NCBI GenBank assembly: GCA_024278715.1
Contig: JAJRSN010000303.1
Coordinates: 1 to 6,866, forward strand
Direction of reading: 5' to 3'
Length of the DNA: 6,866 nucleotides
Origin: Calditrichota bacterium
GTDB lineage: Bacteria > Calditrichota > Calditrichia > Calditrichales > Calditrichaceae
Shown: piece after piece, positions 1-6,841 of the stretch
Layout of the letters: every line of letters starts with the position of its first letter
Numbering within the stretch: the stretch's first letter is position 1
Position numbers and translations under genes: made by a program
Notes under the pieces: generated by a model
What the model saw: the letters and a program-made list of their open reading frames with translations, nothing else
Told to the model about the DNA's origin: nothing
Database searches by the model: none

Positions 1-1242
1 AAAAACGCATCCCCGCTTCAACCCTTCGATAAAATTTGCCGGAGTTTTGGGCGGTTCTTTAAGATTTACTCCGGTTTTCCAAACGCCAAAGCAGTGTTTT
101 TTATTTTCTTCAATCGAAATAAACGGTATTCCGATTTGTCGTGTTCTGGCGAAATGTCCGTGAGCGTCGTTTCCGGCAAAGGGGAAAACGCGCCGTCCCT
201 GCAGCAGTAAAGAGGTCCATAATGCGACTCCTCTTTCAATCTCTTCGGTCTCTCCCCCGTTAATAAACTGCAATCCGGAAAAGGCGGAATTTTTAAGATC
301 TCTTTGCCGCCACTGCCCGCGGTTAATAAGCAGTCTTTGGGCAAGGGGAATTTTTTCGGCGGGGTGCGCGGGAATTGCCATTGCTTTGGGATTCATCTTT
401 TCCGCAATTTCCGCAGCCGAATATTCCGAATAATAGCTAAACCACTTTTCACCGCTATCGCCGCTTCCCGGAAAAAACCGATCGTCATTCAATATTAAAA
501 GATGAACATTTTGATTTTTGGAATTCCGGCAGCTTACTTCTTCGCCGGGAATTACGAACGGCGCTGACTCTTCCCGATTGAGTTTTTGACATTGTTTTTT
601 AAACGCCTCCCACTTTGGCAGATCGGGGTCGTTTTTGAGATAGTCGTCAATCCGATCGTCAAGATCATAGGAATGATCGGTCGCGCAAAAAAAATCTAAC
701 CCCGTTGCGGCAGCCATCTTTTTCATCGTCGGCAGACTCGCCGCAAATTCGATCTGATCGTCGGTAAAATCGGAATGGCTGTGTAAATCGCCGTAATAAT
801 AATGATCGGTACGCGGAAGCTTTTGATCCGAAAAAAAACAATCCAGCGGCGCGTGAGAGGATGTAACGTAATTATCATTAATGCACGACCGAACTTTACC
901 CCTGACCTCATAAACGATTTTTACATTAATTCGGCGCACGCCGGTATTAAATCCTGAAGCGGGGATTTCAAAGATTTTTTCCCAGAGTCTTTCACTAATT
1001 TTAATGTCCGGATTTTGTTCGAATACTTTTTCGCGGTCAATAAAAATCCGAACCGAAAGCAACCGCACGGGGTATTTGTGCGCGTCTTTAATCAACAACA
1101 AAACCGGCAGCGGATTTTTACGTTCTATTCGATGCGGCGCATCCGCGATAATCTCGGGCTGCGATCTTTTCAGCAGACTAAAAAAAAACCTAAACCGATA
1201 ATGCGTTTCCGCATACAATATGGGCAAAGGGGAAAAAAACAT
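1..1242 (-). CDS. PHP-domain metal-dependent hydrolase, C-terminus cut off by the window edge
   Basis: The minus strand is open without a stop from an ATG at 1242 to position 1, giving 414 codons; the 3' end lies outside the window. An in-frame TGA at 1254-1252 limits the start, and AAGGAAG lies somewhat far upstream. Residues ~150-414 show the metal-binding motif series of the PHP superfamily: GDLHSHSD (151-158), ATDHS (187-191), GEEVS (233-237), NVHLL (245-249), PAHP (291-294) and AGNDAHG (356-362). PHP domains usually bind two or three metal ions and hydrolyse phosphoesters, as in histidinol phosphatase, nucleoside phosphate phosphatases and the polymerase exonuclease. The visible end (FIEGLKRGCVF) resembles the segment before the last motif of stand-alone PHP proteins. 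Residues 1-145 are strand-rich, match no domain I recognise, and lack a clear signal peptide. Seven cysteines suggest a cytosolic protein. The substrate cannot be told. It lies 64 bases behind the NYN gene, probably in the same operon. Confidence 0.9.
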   Translation of the reverse strand, partial: MFFSPLPILYAETHYRFRFFFSLLKRSQPEIIADAPHRIERKNPLPVLLLIKDAHKYPVRLLSVRIFIDREKVFEQNPDIKISERLWEKIFEIPASGFNTGVRRINVKIVYEVRGKVRSCINDNYVTSSHAPLDCFFSDQKLPRTDHYYYGDLHSHSDFTDDQIEFAASLPTMKKMAAATGLDFFCATDHSYDLDDRIDDYLKNDPDLPKWEAFKKQCQKLNREESAPFVIPGEEVSCRNSKNQNVHLLILNDDRFFPGSGDSGEKWFSYYSEYSAAEIAEKMNPKAMAIPAHPAEKIPLAQRLLINRGQWRQRDLKNSAFSGLQFINGGETEEIERGVALWTSLLLQGRRVFPFAGNDAHGHFARTRQIGIPFISIEENKKHCFGVWKTGVNLKEPPKTPANFIEGLKRGCVF

Positions 1243-1306
1243 GTGATCCGTTCACTTTCTTCCTTGAATTGCGTTCAATTTGAATTTTGTTTTCCCGTTC
1301 AAAGAC

Positions 1307-1798
1307 TTATTCTTCCTCGTCGCCGCCAAACATTTTCAACCAGTAATCGATATCCACGTCTTTGGGATCGTATTTTTGTCTTGTTTCGGGACTTAGCCGG
1401 TCCGGCGCTGAAGAATCTCCGGGCACATAAAAATTTTCCGATCGAATAAATTTAGCGCCCAGATCGCGGGCGGTTTTTAAGATTTCAAGATCGGAGCTTA
1501 CCACAATCCACCCGGAGGTATCCGAAGCTTTCCGCAATAAGTCGCGAATAATATCGTCGGCTTCCTGCGGCTTTCTGGAAAACTTAATTTCCACGACCGA
1601 AGAAACCGCGGGAAAGTCAAAAACGCCTTGTCTGCCGTCAAACACGATAATAATGCGATTTTTACGCACATTAATTTTCGACTGAACGTATTGCACAATG
1701 CGTTCGATGGCGCTGTAAAAATCTCTTTTTTTTAATAGCTGAACGACTTCGGGAATTTTATGTCCGAGATTGTAACCGTCAATCAGGTAGTTATTCAT
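1307..1798 (-). CDS. NYN-domain (YacP/Rae1-like) putative endoribonuclease
   Basis: The 163-residue protein is a compact PIN-like NYN domain. Visible features are YLIDGYNLGH at 4-13 (acidic D7, N10), IIIVFDG at 49-55 (D54), EADDIIRDLL at 79-88 (D81, D82) and VVSSDLEI at 99-106 (D103). These are the acidic positions that build the metal site in this fold. Its length fits the YacP family (about 170 residues), whose Bacillus member Rae1 is a ribosome-associated mRNA endonuclease; RNA cleavage here is inferred from the family. The tail is acidic (GGDEEE). The ATG at 1798 is chosen because GGGTGA sits 7 bases before it. An in-frame TTG at 1849 would add 17 residues, but it has no ribosome site and lies inside the likely promoter. 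The gene is first of a probable two-gene minus-strand unit with the PHP hydrolase. Confidence 0.88.
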   Translation of the reverse strand: MNNYLIDGYNLGHKIPEVVQLLKKRDFYSAIERIVQYVQSKINVRKNRIIIVFDGRQGVFDFPAVSSVVEIKFSRKPQEADDIIRDLLRKASDTSGWIVVSSDLEILKTARDLGAKFIRSENFYVPGDSSAPDRLSPETRQKYDPKDVDIDYWLKMFGGDEEE

Positions 1799-1828
1799 CG
1801 AAAGGTCACCCTTTTTTTCATTTAGGTC

Positions 1829-1857
1829 AATATAAAGATTTTTCGGCAAATTGTAAA
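1829..1857 (-). promoter_or_regulatory. Sigma70-like promoter for the NYN-PHP unit
   Basis: Read on the minus strand, TTTACA (1857-1852) and TATATT (1834-1829) are separated by exactly 17 bases, and each matches the sigma70 consensus at 5 of 6 positions. Transcription would start near 1822, leaving a leader of about 25 bases with the GGGTGA ribosome site before the ATG at 1798. A 15-base palindrome lies immediately upstream of the -35 box. If the organism uses Bacteroidota-type promoters, the boundaries may differ. Confidence 0.5.
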
Positions 1858-1861
1858 TTTC

Positions 1862-1891
1862 GATTGAGGTTCAATCTGTCATGATGACAGA
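1862..1891. promoter_or_regulatory. Two abutting palindromes, candidate operator in the divergent spacer
   Basis: GATTGA-GGT-TCAATC (1862-1876) is a perfect 6-3-6 inverted repeat. TCTGTCAT-G-ATGACAGA (1875-1891) is a perfect 8-1-8 inverted repeat. They overlap by two bases. The pair starts 5 bases upstream of the minus-strand -35 box and lies more than 150 bases before the plus-strand start, so a regulator bound here could act on one or both promoters. A smaller AGAC-G-GTCT repeat follows at 1889-1897. Neither lies before a T-run, so they are not terminators. The regulator is unknown. Confidence 0.45.
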
Positions 1892-1988
1892 CGGTCTATC
1901 TGCACATCTGACACACGCCAAGCGAATAATCCCTTTTTACGGCGTTTTAGCGTTCTGGTACGGTTTTTGAAAATCATATCGGTTGATG

Positions 1989-2019
1989 TTGAACTTTTGA
2001 AAAGAATATTCGTTATATT
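1989..2019 (+). promoter_or_regulatory. Possible promoter for the metallopeptidase-HtrA unit
   Basis: TTGAAC (1989-1994) and TATATT (2014-2019) could serve as -35 and -10 boxes, but the 19-base spacer is long. The -10 sits in the same TTATATTG context as the one in the divergent minus-strand promoter, which supports a shared promoter class. The start would fall near 2026, giving a short leader with AAGGAGA before the ATG at 2047. Confidence 0.3.
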
Positions 2020-2046
2020 GGCAAAAAAACAAAAAGGAGACCGCCT

Positions 2047-2742
2047 ATGCCATTTTTCTTTTTTGATCCGACGATGATTCTTTTAATTCCGGCTTTCATT
2101 TTAGCGGTTTGGGCTCAAATGAGAGTTCGGAGGACTTACAATAAATACAAAAAGATCGCATCGGCTCGCGGCTTAAGCGGAGCCAAAGTCGCCCAGTTCA
2201 TTTTGCAGCAAAACGGCATTTACGATGTTGAGGTTGAACCCGTGTCGGGTGAGTTGACCGATCATTACGATCCGCGCGTAAAAAAGGTACGGCTTTCCGA
2301 ATACAACTACCGGAACAATTCGCTTGCCGCGGTTGCCATTGCCGCCCACGAGGTAGGTCATGCCATTCAGGATGCTCAGGGTTACGCGCCCTTAAAAATA
2401 CGGCATGCCATTTTACCGGTTACCAATTTCGCCTCGTACGCGGCGTTTCCCCTGTTTTTTATCGGATTTTTCTTTAGCGGAGGAACCTCATTGTTTTTCA
2501 TGAAATTAGGCATTCTGTTCTTTGCCTCCGTTGTCGTTTTTCATATTGTTACACTGCCTGTTGAATTTAATGCGAGCATGCGCGCATTAAAACAGTTGCG
2601 GGGACAGGGTTTATTATTATCAGACGAAGTCACAGCCGCCCGTAAAGTATTAACCGCCGCGGCGCTTACTTACGTTGCCGCCGCTGCCATGGCATTATTA
2701 GAATTGTTGCGGCTCATCATATTAGCCAATAGTCGAGACTAA
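2047..2742 (+). CDS. YugP-family membrane zinc metallopeptidase
   Basis: The 231-residue protein has the hallmarks of the neutral zinc metallopeptidase family typified by Bacillus YugP. An N-terminal membrane segment (about 8-25) is followed by a soluble part with YNKYKKIASARGLSG (31-45). The zinc motif HEVGH is at 101-105, with H101 and H105 as likely ligands and E102 as the catalytic base. Two hydrophobic segments follow (about 124-142 and 147-170), then PVEFNAS (171-177), where E173 is the probable third ligand, and a last membrane segment (about 200-227). Length is normal for the family. Substrates are not known for most members; membrane protein proteolysis is inferred from the active site. 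AAGGAGA lies 7 bases before the ATG. The stop is 18 bases from the HtrA start, so the two are almost surely cotranscribed. Confidence 0.92.
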   Translation: MPFFFFDPTMILLIPAFILAVWAQMRVRRTYNKYKKIASARGLSGAKVAQFILQQNGIYDVEVEPVSGELTDHYDPRVKKVRLSEYNYRNNSLAAVAIAAHEVGHAIQDAQGYAPLKIRHAILPVTNFASYAAFPLFFIGFFFSGGTSLFFMKLGILFFASVVVFHIVTLPVEFNASMRALKQLRGQGLLLSDEVTAARKVLTAAALTYVAAAAMALLELLRLIILANSRD

Positions 2743-2760
2743 CCAGGAAAGGAGACAGCC

Positions 2761-4293
2761 ATGTATCGCTTAAAAAACTCATTCGCGCTGGTTGCGGGAT
2801 TGATTACCATTGGCGTTATCATTGGCGTTGTTTTAACAACCAGTTTTAATCTGGATTCAAAATCGATAGCCGGTACCGCCGAAGGTAAAATTTACACCGA
2901 AGCCCAGACTTCTGATATCACGCCTCCCGCGACGGCTGCTAATTTTAATCCCAATTCCATGTTCGTTGATATCGTCGAAAAAGTTCGACCTTCCATTGTT
3001 TCCATTTACACTACCAAAACCATTAAAATGCGCGAGAATCCGTTCTTTTTCTTTTTCCGGGATTTTGGCAATATTCCCGAAGATCAGCTTCGGCAACCGG
3101 AAATGAAACAGCAGGGACTCGGCTCCGGAATTATTATCAGCAAAGACGGCTACATTCTTACCAACAATCACGTTGTTGAAGATGTGGACGAATTGCGGGT
3201 CAAATTAATCGACAATTCCGAATACGACGCAAAAGTGGTTGGCACCGACCCCTCCACCGATATTGCTTTGATCAAGATCGACGCCAAAGACCTTCCGGTA
3301 GCCGTTCTCGGAAATTCTGACAATTTAAAGATCGGAGAATGGGTGGTAGCAATCGGTAATCCGCTGAATCTGACATCGACGGTAACTGCGGGGATCGTGA
3401 GCGCGCTGCATCGCAGTATTAATATTTTACGCGGACGCAATAATGTCAGCAGTATCGAAAATTTTATTCAGACGGATGCGGCTATCAATCCCGGAAACAG
3501 CGGCGGCGCTCTGGTGAATTTAAAGGGAGAAGTTATCGGAGTGAACACAGCCATCGCCACCAATACCAATTATTATATGGGTTACGGTTTTGCCGTGCCG
3601 ATTGACATAGCCAAGGCTGTTGTTGATGACATTATCAAATTCGGCGAAGTGCGTCGCGGCTATCTGGGCGTTTACATTTCCGACGTAACCCCCGTAACGG
3701 CAAAAGGCGTTAAATTGGATCGCCCGCGCGGCGTATTTGTCACCAGCGTAATCAAAGGCAGCGCCGCCGAAGAAGCGGGAATTAAAGAGGGCGACGTCAT
3801 ACTTTCGGTAAACGGCAAAGAAGTTAATCGAACCAACGAATTACAGGCGAAAATCGGCGTTCTTAACCCCGGCGACAAAGTTACGCTTAAAATATGGCGC
3901 GACGGAAAAGAGTTAACCAAAAAAGTAACATTAAAAGGTAACGGAAAAGAAGAAGCCGGCTCCGAAGCAAAATCCAAGACGAAGATGCACAAAGGAATAC
4001 CCGATCTGGGAATGAAATTGCGTAATTTAACAGATCAGCAGAAAGACGATCTGGAAGTTGACGGCGGCGCATTGGTTGTTTCTGTTAATCAGTTCAGTGC
4101 CGCTTCCCAGGCTCGAATCGTCCGCGGCGACGTTATCATTGAGGTAGAAGGAAAAAAGGTTAAATCCGTCTCCGATTTTTACGATAAAGTCAAAAAATTT
4201 AAACCCGGGGATGTAATCAAACTCAAACTCAGGACATTACAGAACAGAGAAAAATTTGATCGTCTGGTGTTCATAGAAATTCCCAAGAAGTAG
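2761..4293 (+). CDS. htrA: DegP/HtrA-family (Do) serine endoprotease with two PDZ domains
   Basis: The 510-residue protein is a full-length envelope protease/chaperone that would degrade or hold misfolded proteins outside the inner membrane. An N-terminal hydrophobic stretch (7-27) acts as signal or anchor; no clear cleavage site is visible, so it may stay tethered. The trypsin-like domain (about 65-295) carries the triad H137 (TNNHVVED), D167 (STDIALIK) and S247 (GNSGGAL). The loop at 90-118 is phenylalanine-rich (five in a row at 95-99) and may be the short counterpart of the LA loop. PDZ1 spans about 298-395 (GYLGV, then GSAAEEAGIKEGDVI) and PDZ2 about 412-507. A lysine- and glutamate-rich linker joins them. 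There are no cysteines, fitting an extracytoplasmic protein. GGAGA precedes the ATG. The gene is second in a unit with the YugP-like peptidase and ends before a strong terminator. Confidence 0.96.
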   Translation: MYRLKNSFALVAGLITIGVIIGVVLTTSFNLDSKSIAGTAEGKIYTEAQTSDITPPATAANFNPNSMFVDIVEKVRPSIVSIYTTKTIKMRENPFFFFFRDFGNIPEDQLRQPEMKQQGLGSGIIISKDGYILTNNHVVEDVDELRVKLIDNSEYDAKVVGTDPSTDIALIKIDAKDLPVAVLGNSDNLKIGEWVVAIGNPLNLTSTVTAGIVSALHRSINILRGRNNVSSIENFIQTDAAINPGNSGGALVNLKGEVIGVNTAIATNTNYYMGYGFAVPIDIAKAVVDDIIKFGEVRRGYLGVYISDVTPVTAKGVKLDRPRGVFVTSVIKGSAAEEAGIKEGDVILSVNGKEVNRTNELQAKIGVLNPGDKVTLKIWRDGKELTKKVTLKGNGKEEAGSEAKSKTKMHKGIPDLGMKLRNLTDQQKDDLEVDGGALVVSVNQFSAASQARIVRGDVIIEVEGKKVKSVSDFYDKVKKFKPGDVIKLKLRTLQNREKFDRLVFIEIPKK

Positions 4294-4310
4294 ATTAAAC
4301 GTAATGCATT

Positions 4311-4345
4311 AAGCCGCCGATTAATTTTGGCGGCTTTCTTTTTTT
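4311..4345 (+). terminator. Intrinsic terminator after htrA
   Basis: AAGCCGCC (4311-4318) pairs perfectly with GGCGGCTT (4329-4336) across a 10-base AT-rich loop. A T-rich tract to 4345 follows, interrupted by one C. It starts 18 bases after the htrA stop and should separate the protease unit from dnaK. Confidence 0.9.
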
Positions 4346-4377
4346 AACGATTTGTCGGGACTTGTTTTTATGTCATA

Positions 4378-4404
4378 TTGTCAGGGCGTCATGTTTTTTA
4401 TAAT
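4378..4404 (+). promoter_or_regulatory. Possible dnaK promoter
   Basis: A perfect TATAAT (4399-4404) lies 15 bases after TTGTCA (4378-4383), which matches the -35 consensus at 5 of 6 positions; the spacer is shorter than ideal. A start near 4411 would give a leader of about 120 bases containing the TTGCA motifs. A second candidate is TATCTTTG (4458-4465), which fits the Bacteroidota TAnnTTTG element but lacks a well-placed TTTG partner. Neither a CIRCE operator nor a convincing sigma32 promoter was found. Confidence 0.35.
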
Positions 4405-4415
4405 TTCCCGCAATT

Positions 4416-4480
4416 TTGCATAACCTGTTGTTTTACGTTGCATTACATCGATTGCAATATCTTTGGCACATCAATTGCAA
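4416..4480. repeat. TTGCA motif array with a 13-base direct repeat upstream of dnaK
   Basis: TTGCA occurs four times, at 4416, 4438, 4452 and 4475. The last two are part of a 13-base direct repeat with one mismatch, ACATCGATTGCAA (4445-4457) and ACATCAATTGCAA (4468-4480), set 23 bases start to start. The first of these contains the palindrome ATTGCAAT (4451-4458). The array overlaps the TATCTTTG promoter candidate, so a binding role in dnaK control is plausible but unproven. Confidence 0.45.
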
Positions 4481-4530
4481 GTCTAATCGACAAAACTTGA
4501 AAATAATTTCTCAGAAAGGAGGCAATAATT

Positions 4531-6480
4531 ATGGGAAAAATCATAGGAATTGATTTAGGAACAACAAATTCGGTTGTTGCGGTAATGGAGGGTGGCGAAC
4601 CCGTAGTCATTCCCAACTCCGAAGGTGCGCGTACAACGCCGTCGGTTGTTGCATTCACAAAAAAAGGCGAACGTTTGGTAGGCGCGCCTGCAAAACGACA
4701 GGCTGTAACCAATCCCGAAAATACCGTTTTTTCGATAAAACGTTTTATGGGGCGCTTCTACAACGAAGTAGAGACAGAGATCAAAGAAGTTCCCTACAAA
4801 GTTGAACGGGGCAACAACAACGTGTGCGTTGTGGCGATTGGCGACAAAAAATACACACCGCCCGAAATTTCGGCAATGATTTTGCAGAAAATGAGACAAA
4901 CCGCCGAAGAGTACCTTGGCGAAAAGGTGACGGAAGCCGTAATTACCGTTCCCGCTTATTTTAACGACGCTCAGCGCCAGGCTACAAAAGACGCCGGAAA
5001 GATTGCGGGTCTGGATGTGAAACGCATCATCAACGAGCCCACGGCTGCTGCGCTGGCTTACGGACTGGACAAGAAAAAAGACGAGAAGATCGCGGTATTT
5101 GACCTCGGAGGCGGAACTTTCGATATCTCCATTCTGGAAATCGGAGACGGCGTTTTTGAAGTTAAATCGACCAACGGCGACACTCATCTGGGCGGCGACG
5201 ACTTCGATCAGCGGGTCATTGAATGGTTAGCCGACGAATTCCAGAAACAGGAAGGCGTTGATCTGCGCAAAGATCCCATGGCGCTGCAACGGTTAAAGGA
5301 AGCCGCCGAAAAAGCCAAAATTGAGCTTTCGTCAACCATGCAAACCGAAATCAATCTGCCATTCATTACGGCAACCGAATCCGGACCTAAACATCTTACC
5401 ATGACGCTGACGCGAGCTAAGTTCGAGCAGCTGATCGATGATTTGCTGCAGAGAACCATTGAACCTTGCAAACTTGCTTTAAAAGACGCCGGCTTATCCG
5501 CTCAGGACATCGACGAAGTAATTTTAGTCGGAGGTTCGACCCGAATCCCGAAAGTGCAGGAAATAGTACGGAACTTCTTTGGCAAAGAGCCGCACAAGGG
5601 CGTGAATCCGGACGAGGTCGTTGCAATCGGAGCCGCAATTCAGGGCGCCGTATTAACCGGCGAAGTGAAAGATGTGTTGTTGCTCGACGTTATTCCGCTT
5701 TCGTTGGGTATTGAAACTCTCGGCGGCGTAATGACCAAATTGATCGAAGCCAATACCACCATTCCGACAAGAAAATCGGAGATTTTCTCCACGGCGGCGG
5801 ACAATCAAACGACGGTGGAAATCCATGTTCTGCAGGGCGAGCGTCCGATGGCTGCCGATAACCGCACGCTTGGTCGGTTCATCCTTGACGGAATACCGCC
5901 TGCGCCGCGCGGCGTTCCGCAAATCGAAGTTACGTTCGACGTTGACGCTAACGGCATTTTGCACGTAACGGCTAAAGATAAAGCCACGGGCAAAGAACAG
6001 AGCATCCGCATCGAGGCTTCCAGCGGTTTAAGCGAACAGGAAGTCGAACGCATGAAACGCGAAGCTCAGCAGCATGCCGCCGAAGACAAAAAACGTCGCG
6101 AGGAAATTGAAACCAAGAACAAGGCTGATACTGTTATCTATCAAACGGAAAAGCAATTAAATGACCTTAAAGATAAAGTGTCGCCCGAAGATCGCTCCAA
6201 AATCGAGACCGCTCTGGGCAGATTAAAAGAAGCTCATAAATCCGGAAACGTGGAAGAGATGAAATCAGCGATGGATCAGGTGAACACAACCTGGAATGAA
6301 ATAGCGCAAAAACTGTACTCCCAAGCAGGAGCAGAAGCGGGCGCACAACAAAAAGCCGGATTTGACGCGCAGGGCGGAGCACCCGGCGGCGCTGCAGGCG
6401 GCGAACAACAAACTTCTACGGAAGATAAAAAAGTGGAAGACGCCGATTACGAAGTGATTGACGACGATAAAAAGAACTAA
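4531..6480 (+). CDS. dnaK: Molecular chaperone DnaK (Hsp70)
   Basis: The 649-residue protein is a complete Hsp70, the ATP-driven cytosolic chaperone that folds and remodels client proteins with DnaJ and GrpE. The nucleotide-binding domain (1-380) shows GIDLGTTNS (6-14), K70 in SIKRFMGR, NEPTAAALAYG (168-178), DLGGGTFD (191-198) with T196, and VGGSTRIP (333-340). The interdomain linker is DVLLLDV (381-387). The substrate-binding beta domain (about 388-500) has the usual IPTRKSEIFSTAADNQ region. A charged helical lid (501-597) leads to a Gly/Ala/Gln-rich disordered tail and an acidic end, DADYEVIDDDKKN, in place of the EEVKD-type terminus. Length is close to the 638 residues of the E. coli protein. 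AAAGGAGG sits 8 bases before the ATG. The gene appears to be transcribed alone, between two terminators; grpE and dnaJ are not adjacent within the window. Confidence 0.99.
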   Translation: MGKIIGIDLGTTNSVVAVMEGGEPVVIPNSEGARTTPSVVAFTKKGERLVGAPAKRQAVTNPENTVFSIKRFMGRFYNEVETEIKEVPYKVERGNNNVCVVAIGDKKYTPPEISAMILQKMRQTAEEYLGEKVTEAVITVPAYFNDAQRQATKDAGKIAGLDVKRIINEPTAAALAYGLDKKKDEKIAVFDLGGGTFDISILEIGDGVFEVKSTNGDTHLGGDDFDQRVIEWLADEFQKQEGVDLRKDPMALQRLKEAAEKAKIELSSTMQTEINLPFITATESGPKHLTMTLTRAKFEQLIDDLLQRTIEPCKLALKDAGLSAQDIDEVILVGGSTRIPKVQEIVRNFFGKEPHKGVNPDEVVAIGAAIQGAVLTGEVKDVLLLDVIPLSLGIETLGGVMTKLIEANTTIPTRKSEIFSTAADNQTTVEIHVLQGERPMAADNRTLGRFILDGIPPAPRGVPQIEVTFDVDANGILHVTAKDKATGKEQSIRIEASSGLSEQEVERMKREAQQHAAEDKKRREEIETKNKADTVIYQTEKQLNDLKDKVSPEDRSKIETALGRLKEAHKSGNVEEMKSAMDQVNTTWNEIAQKLYSQAGAEAGAQQKAGFDAQGGAPGGAAGGEQQTSTEDKKVEDADYEVIDDDKKN

Positions 6481-6502
6481 AAGAAGCGATAAACCCTGAT
6501 TT

Positions 6503-6542
6503 AAAAGCCATCCCGTCCCGTCCGGACGAGATGGCTTTTTTT
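6503..6542 (+). terminator. Intrinsic terminator after dnaK
   Basis: AAAAGCCATC (6503-6512) pairs with GATGGCTTTT (6530-6539). Inside it CGTCC (6514-6518) pairs with GGACG (6524-6528) around a 5-base loop, leaving one unpaired base on each side. The T-run spans 6536-6542. The stem begins 22 bases after the dnaK stop. Confidence 0.93.
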
Positions 6543-6572
6543 ATTCCCGCTAAATAGCATGTCCCGCTCGTA

Positions 6573-6613
6573 AAGGTCGTGATGCGTAACGCGTGATGAG
6601 TGATTAGTTGGTT
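6573..6613. repeat. Degenerate GTGATGC heptamer tandem repeat, copy 1
   Basis: After AAGGTC, the sequence reads in sevens from 6579: GTGATGC, GTAACGC, GTGATGA, GTGATTA, then a decayed GTTGGTT. Positions 1-2 of each unit are always GT. The block AAGGTCGTGATGCGT (6573-6587) recurs with one change at the right edge of the window, so this is a dispersed repeat family. Similar short tandem heptamers are known in intergenic regions of some bacteria; their role is not clear. Confidence 0.7.
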
Positions 6614-6670
6614 GCAAGTAAAAGAATACAAAGTGGAATGATAAAGAAAACCATAAATCCGAAACAAATT

Positions 6671-6686
6671 CGAATGACCGAATGAC
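6671..6686. repeat. Tandem octamer CGAATGAC x2
   Basis: Two perfect head-to-tail copies of CGAATGAC lie in an A-rich intergenic stretch with further ATTC- and GAAT-like fragments (6660-6700). It may be remnant low-complexity repeat sequence rather than a functional site. Confidence 0.4.
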
Positions 6687-6754
6687 AAAAATTCAAAACA
6701 AAACTTTGTTAACGAGGAATATTCTAAAATTTAAATATTGTGCGGTTTGAGTAA

Positions 6755-6814
6755 AGACCCCCCTTGCCTTCGGCGTTCCCCGCTTTGAAGGGGAGAAATT
6801 AAAAGACGGGGTCT
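6755..6814. repeat. Nested inverted repeat with C- and G-rich arms
   Basis: AGACCCC (6755-6761) is the exact inverse of GGGGTCT (6808-6814). Inside, CCCCTT (6760-6765) matches AAGGGG (6788-6793), and TCCCC (6777-6781) matches GGGGA (6790-6794). Not all pairs can form at once, so alternative hairpins compete. No T-run follows, so it is not a standard terminator. Confidence 0.5.
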
Positions 6815-6841
6815 GACATTCAGAATAAATCGATATTTACC

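Noticed and set aside
1015..1449. A 144-codon plus-strand open frame
   Set aside because: It runs antisense across the PHP and NYN genes, whose minus-strand frames show clear family motifs. Its own protein has no recognisable domain and it has no ribosome site.
1799..1849. Longer NYN protein starting at TTG 1849
   Set aside because: No ribosome site precedes it and it lies within the probable promoter, whereas the ATG at 1798 has GGGTGA at good spacing.
4495..4512. CTTGAAA as a sigma32-type -35 box for dnaK
   Set aside because: No CCCCAT-like -10 follows at the needed distance, and the expected position would overlap the ribosome site.
4346..4530. CIRCE operator before dnaK
   Set aside because: The TTAGCACTC / GAGTGCTAA inverted repeat is absent; the only repeats are the TTGCA motifs.
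4555..5187. A 210-codon minus-strand open frame
   Set aside because: It lies wholly inside dnaK and is a by-product of that gene's codon use.
6416..6688. A 90-codon minus-strand open frame
   Set aside because: It spans the heptamer repeat, the dnaK terminator and the dnaK tail. Its protein reflects the repeats and matches no known family.
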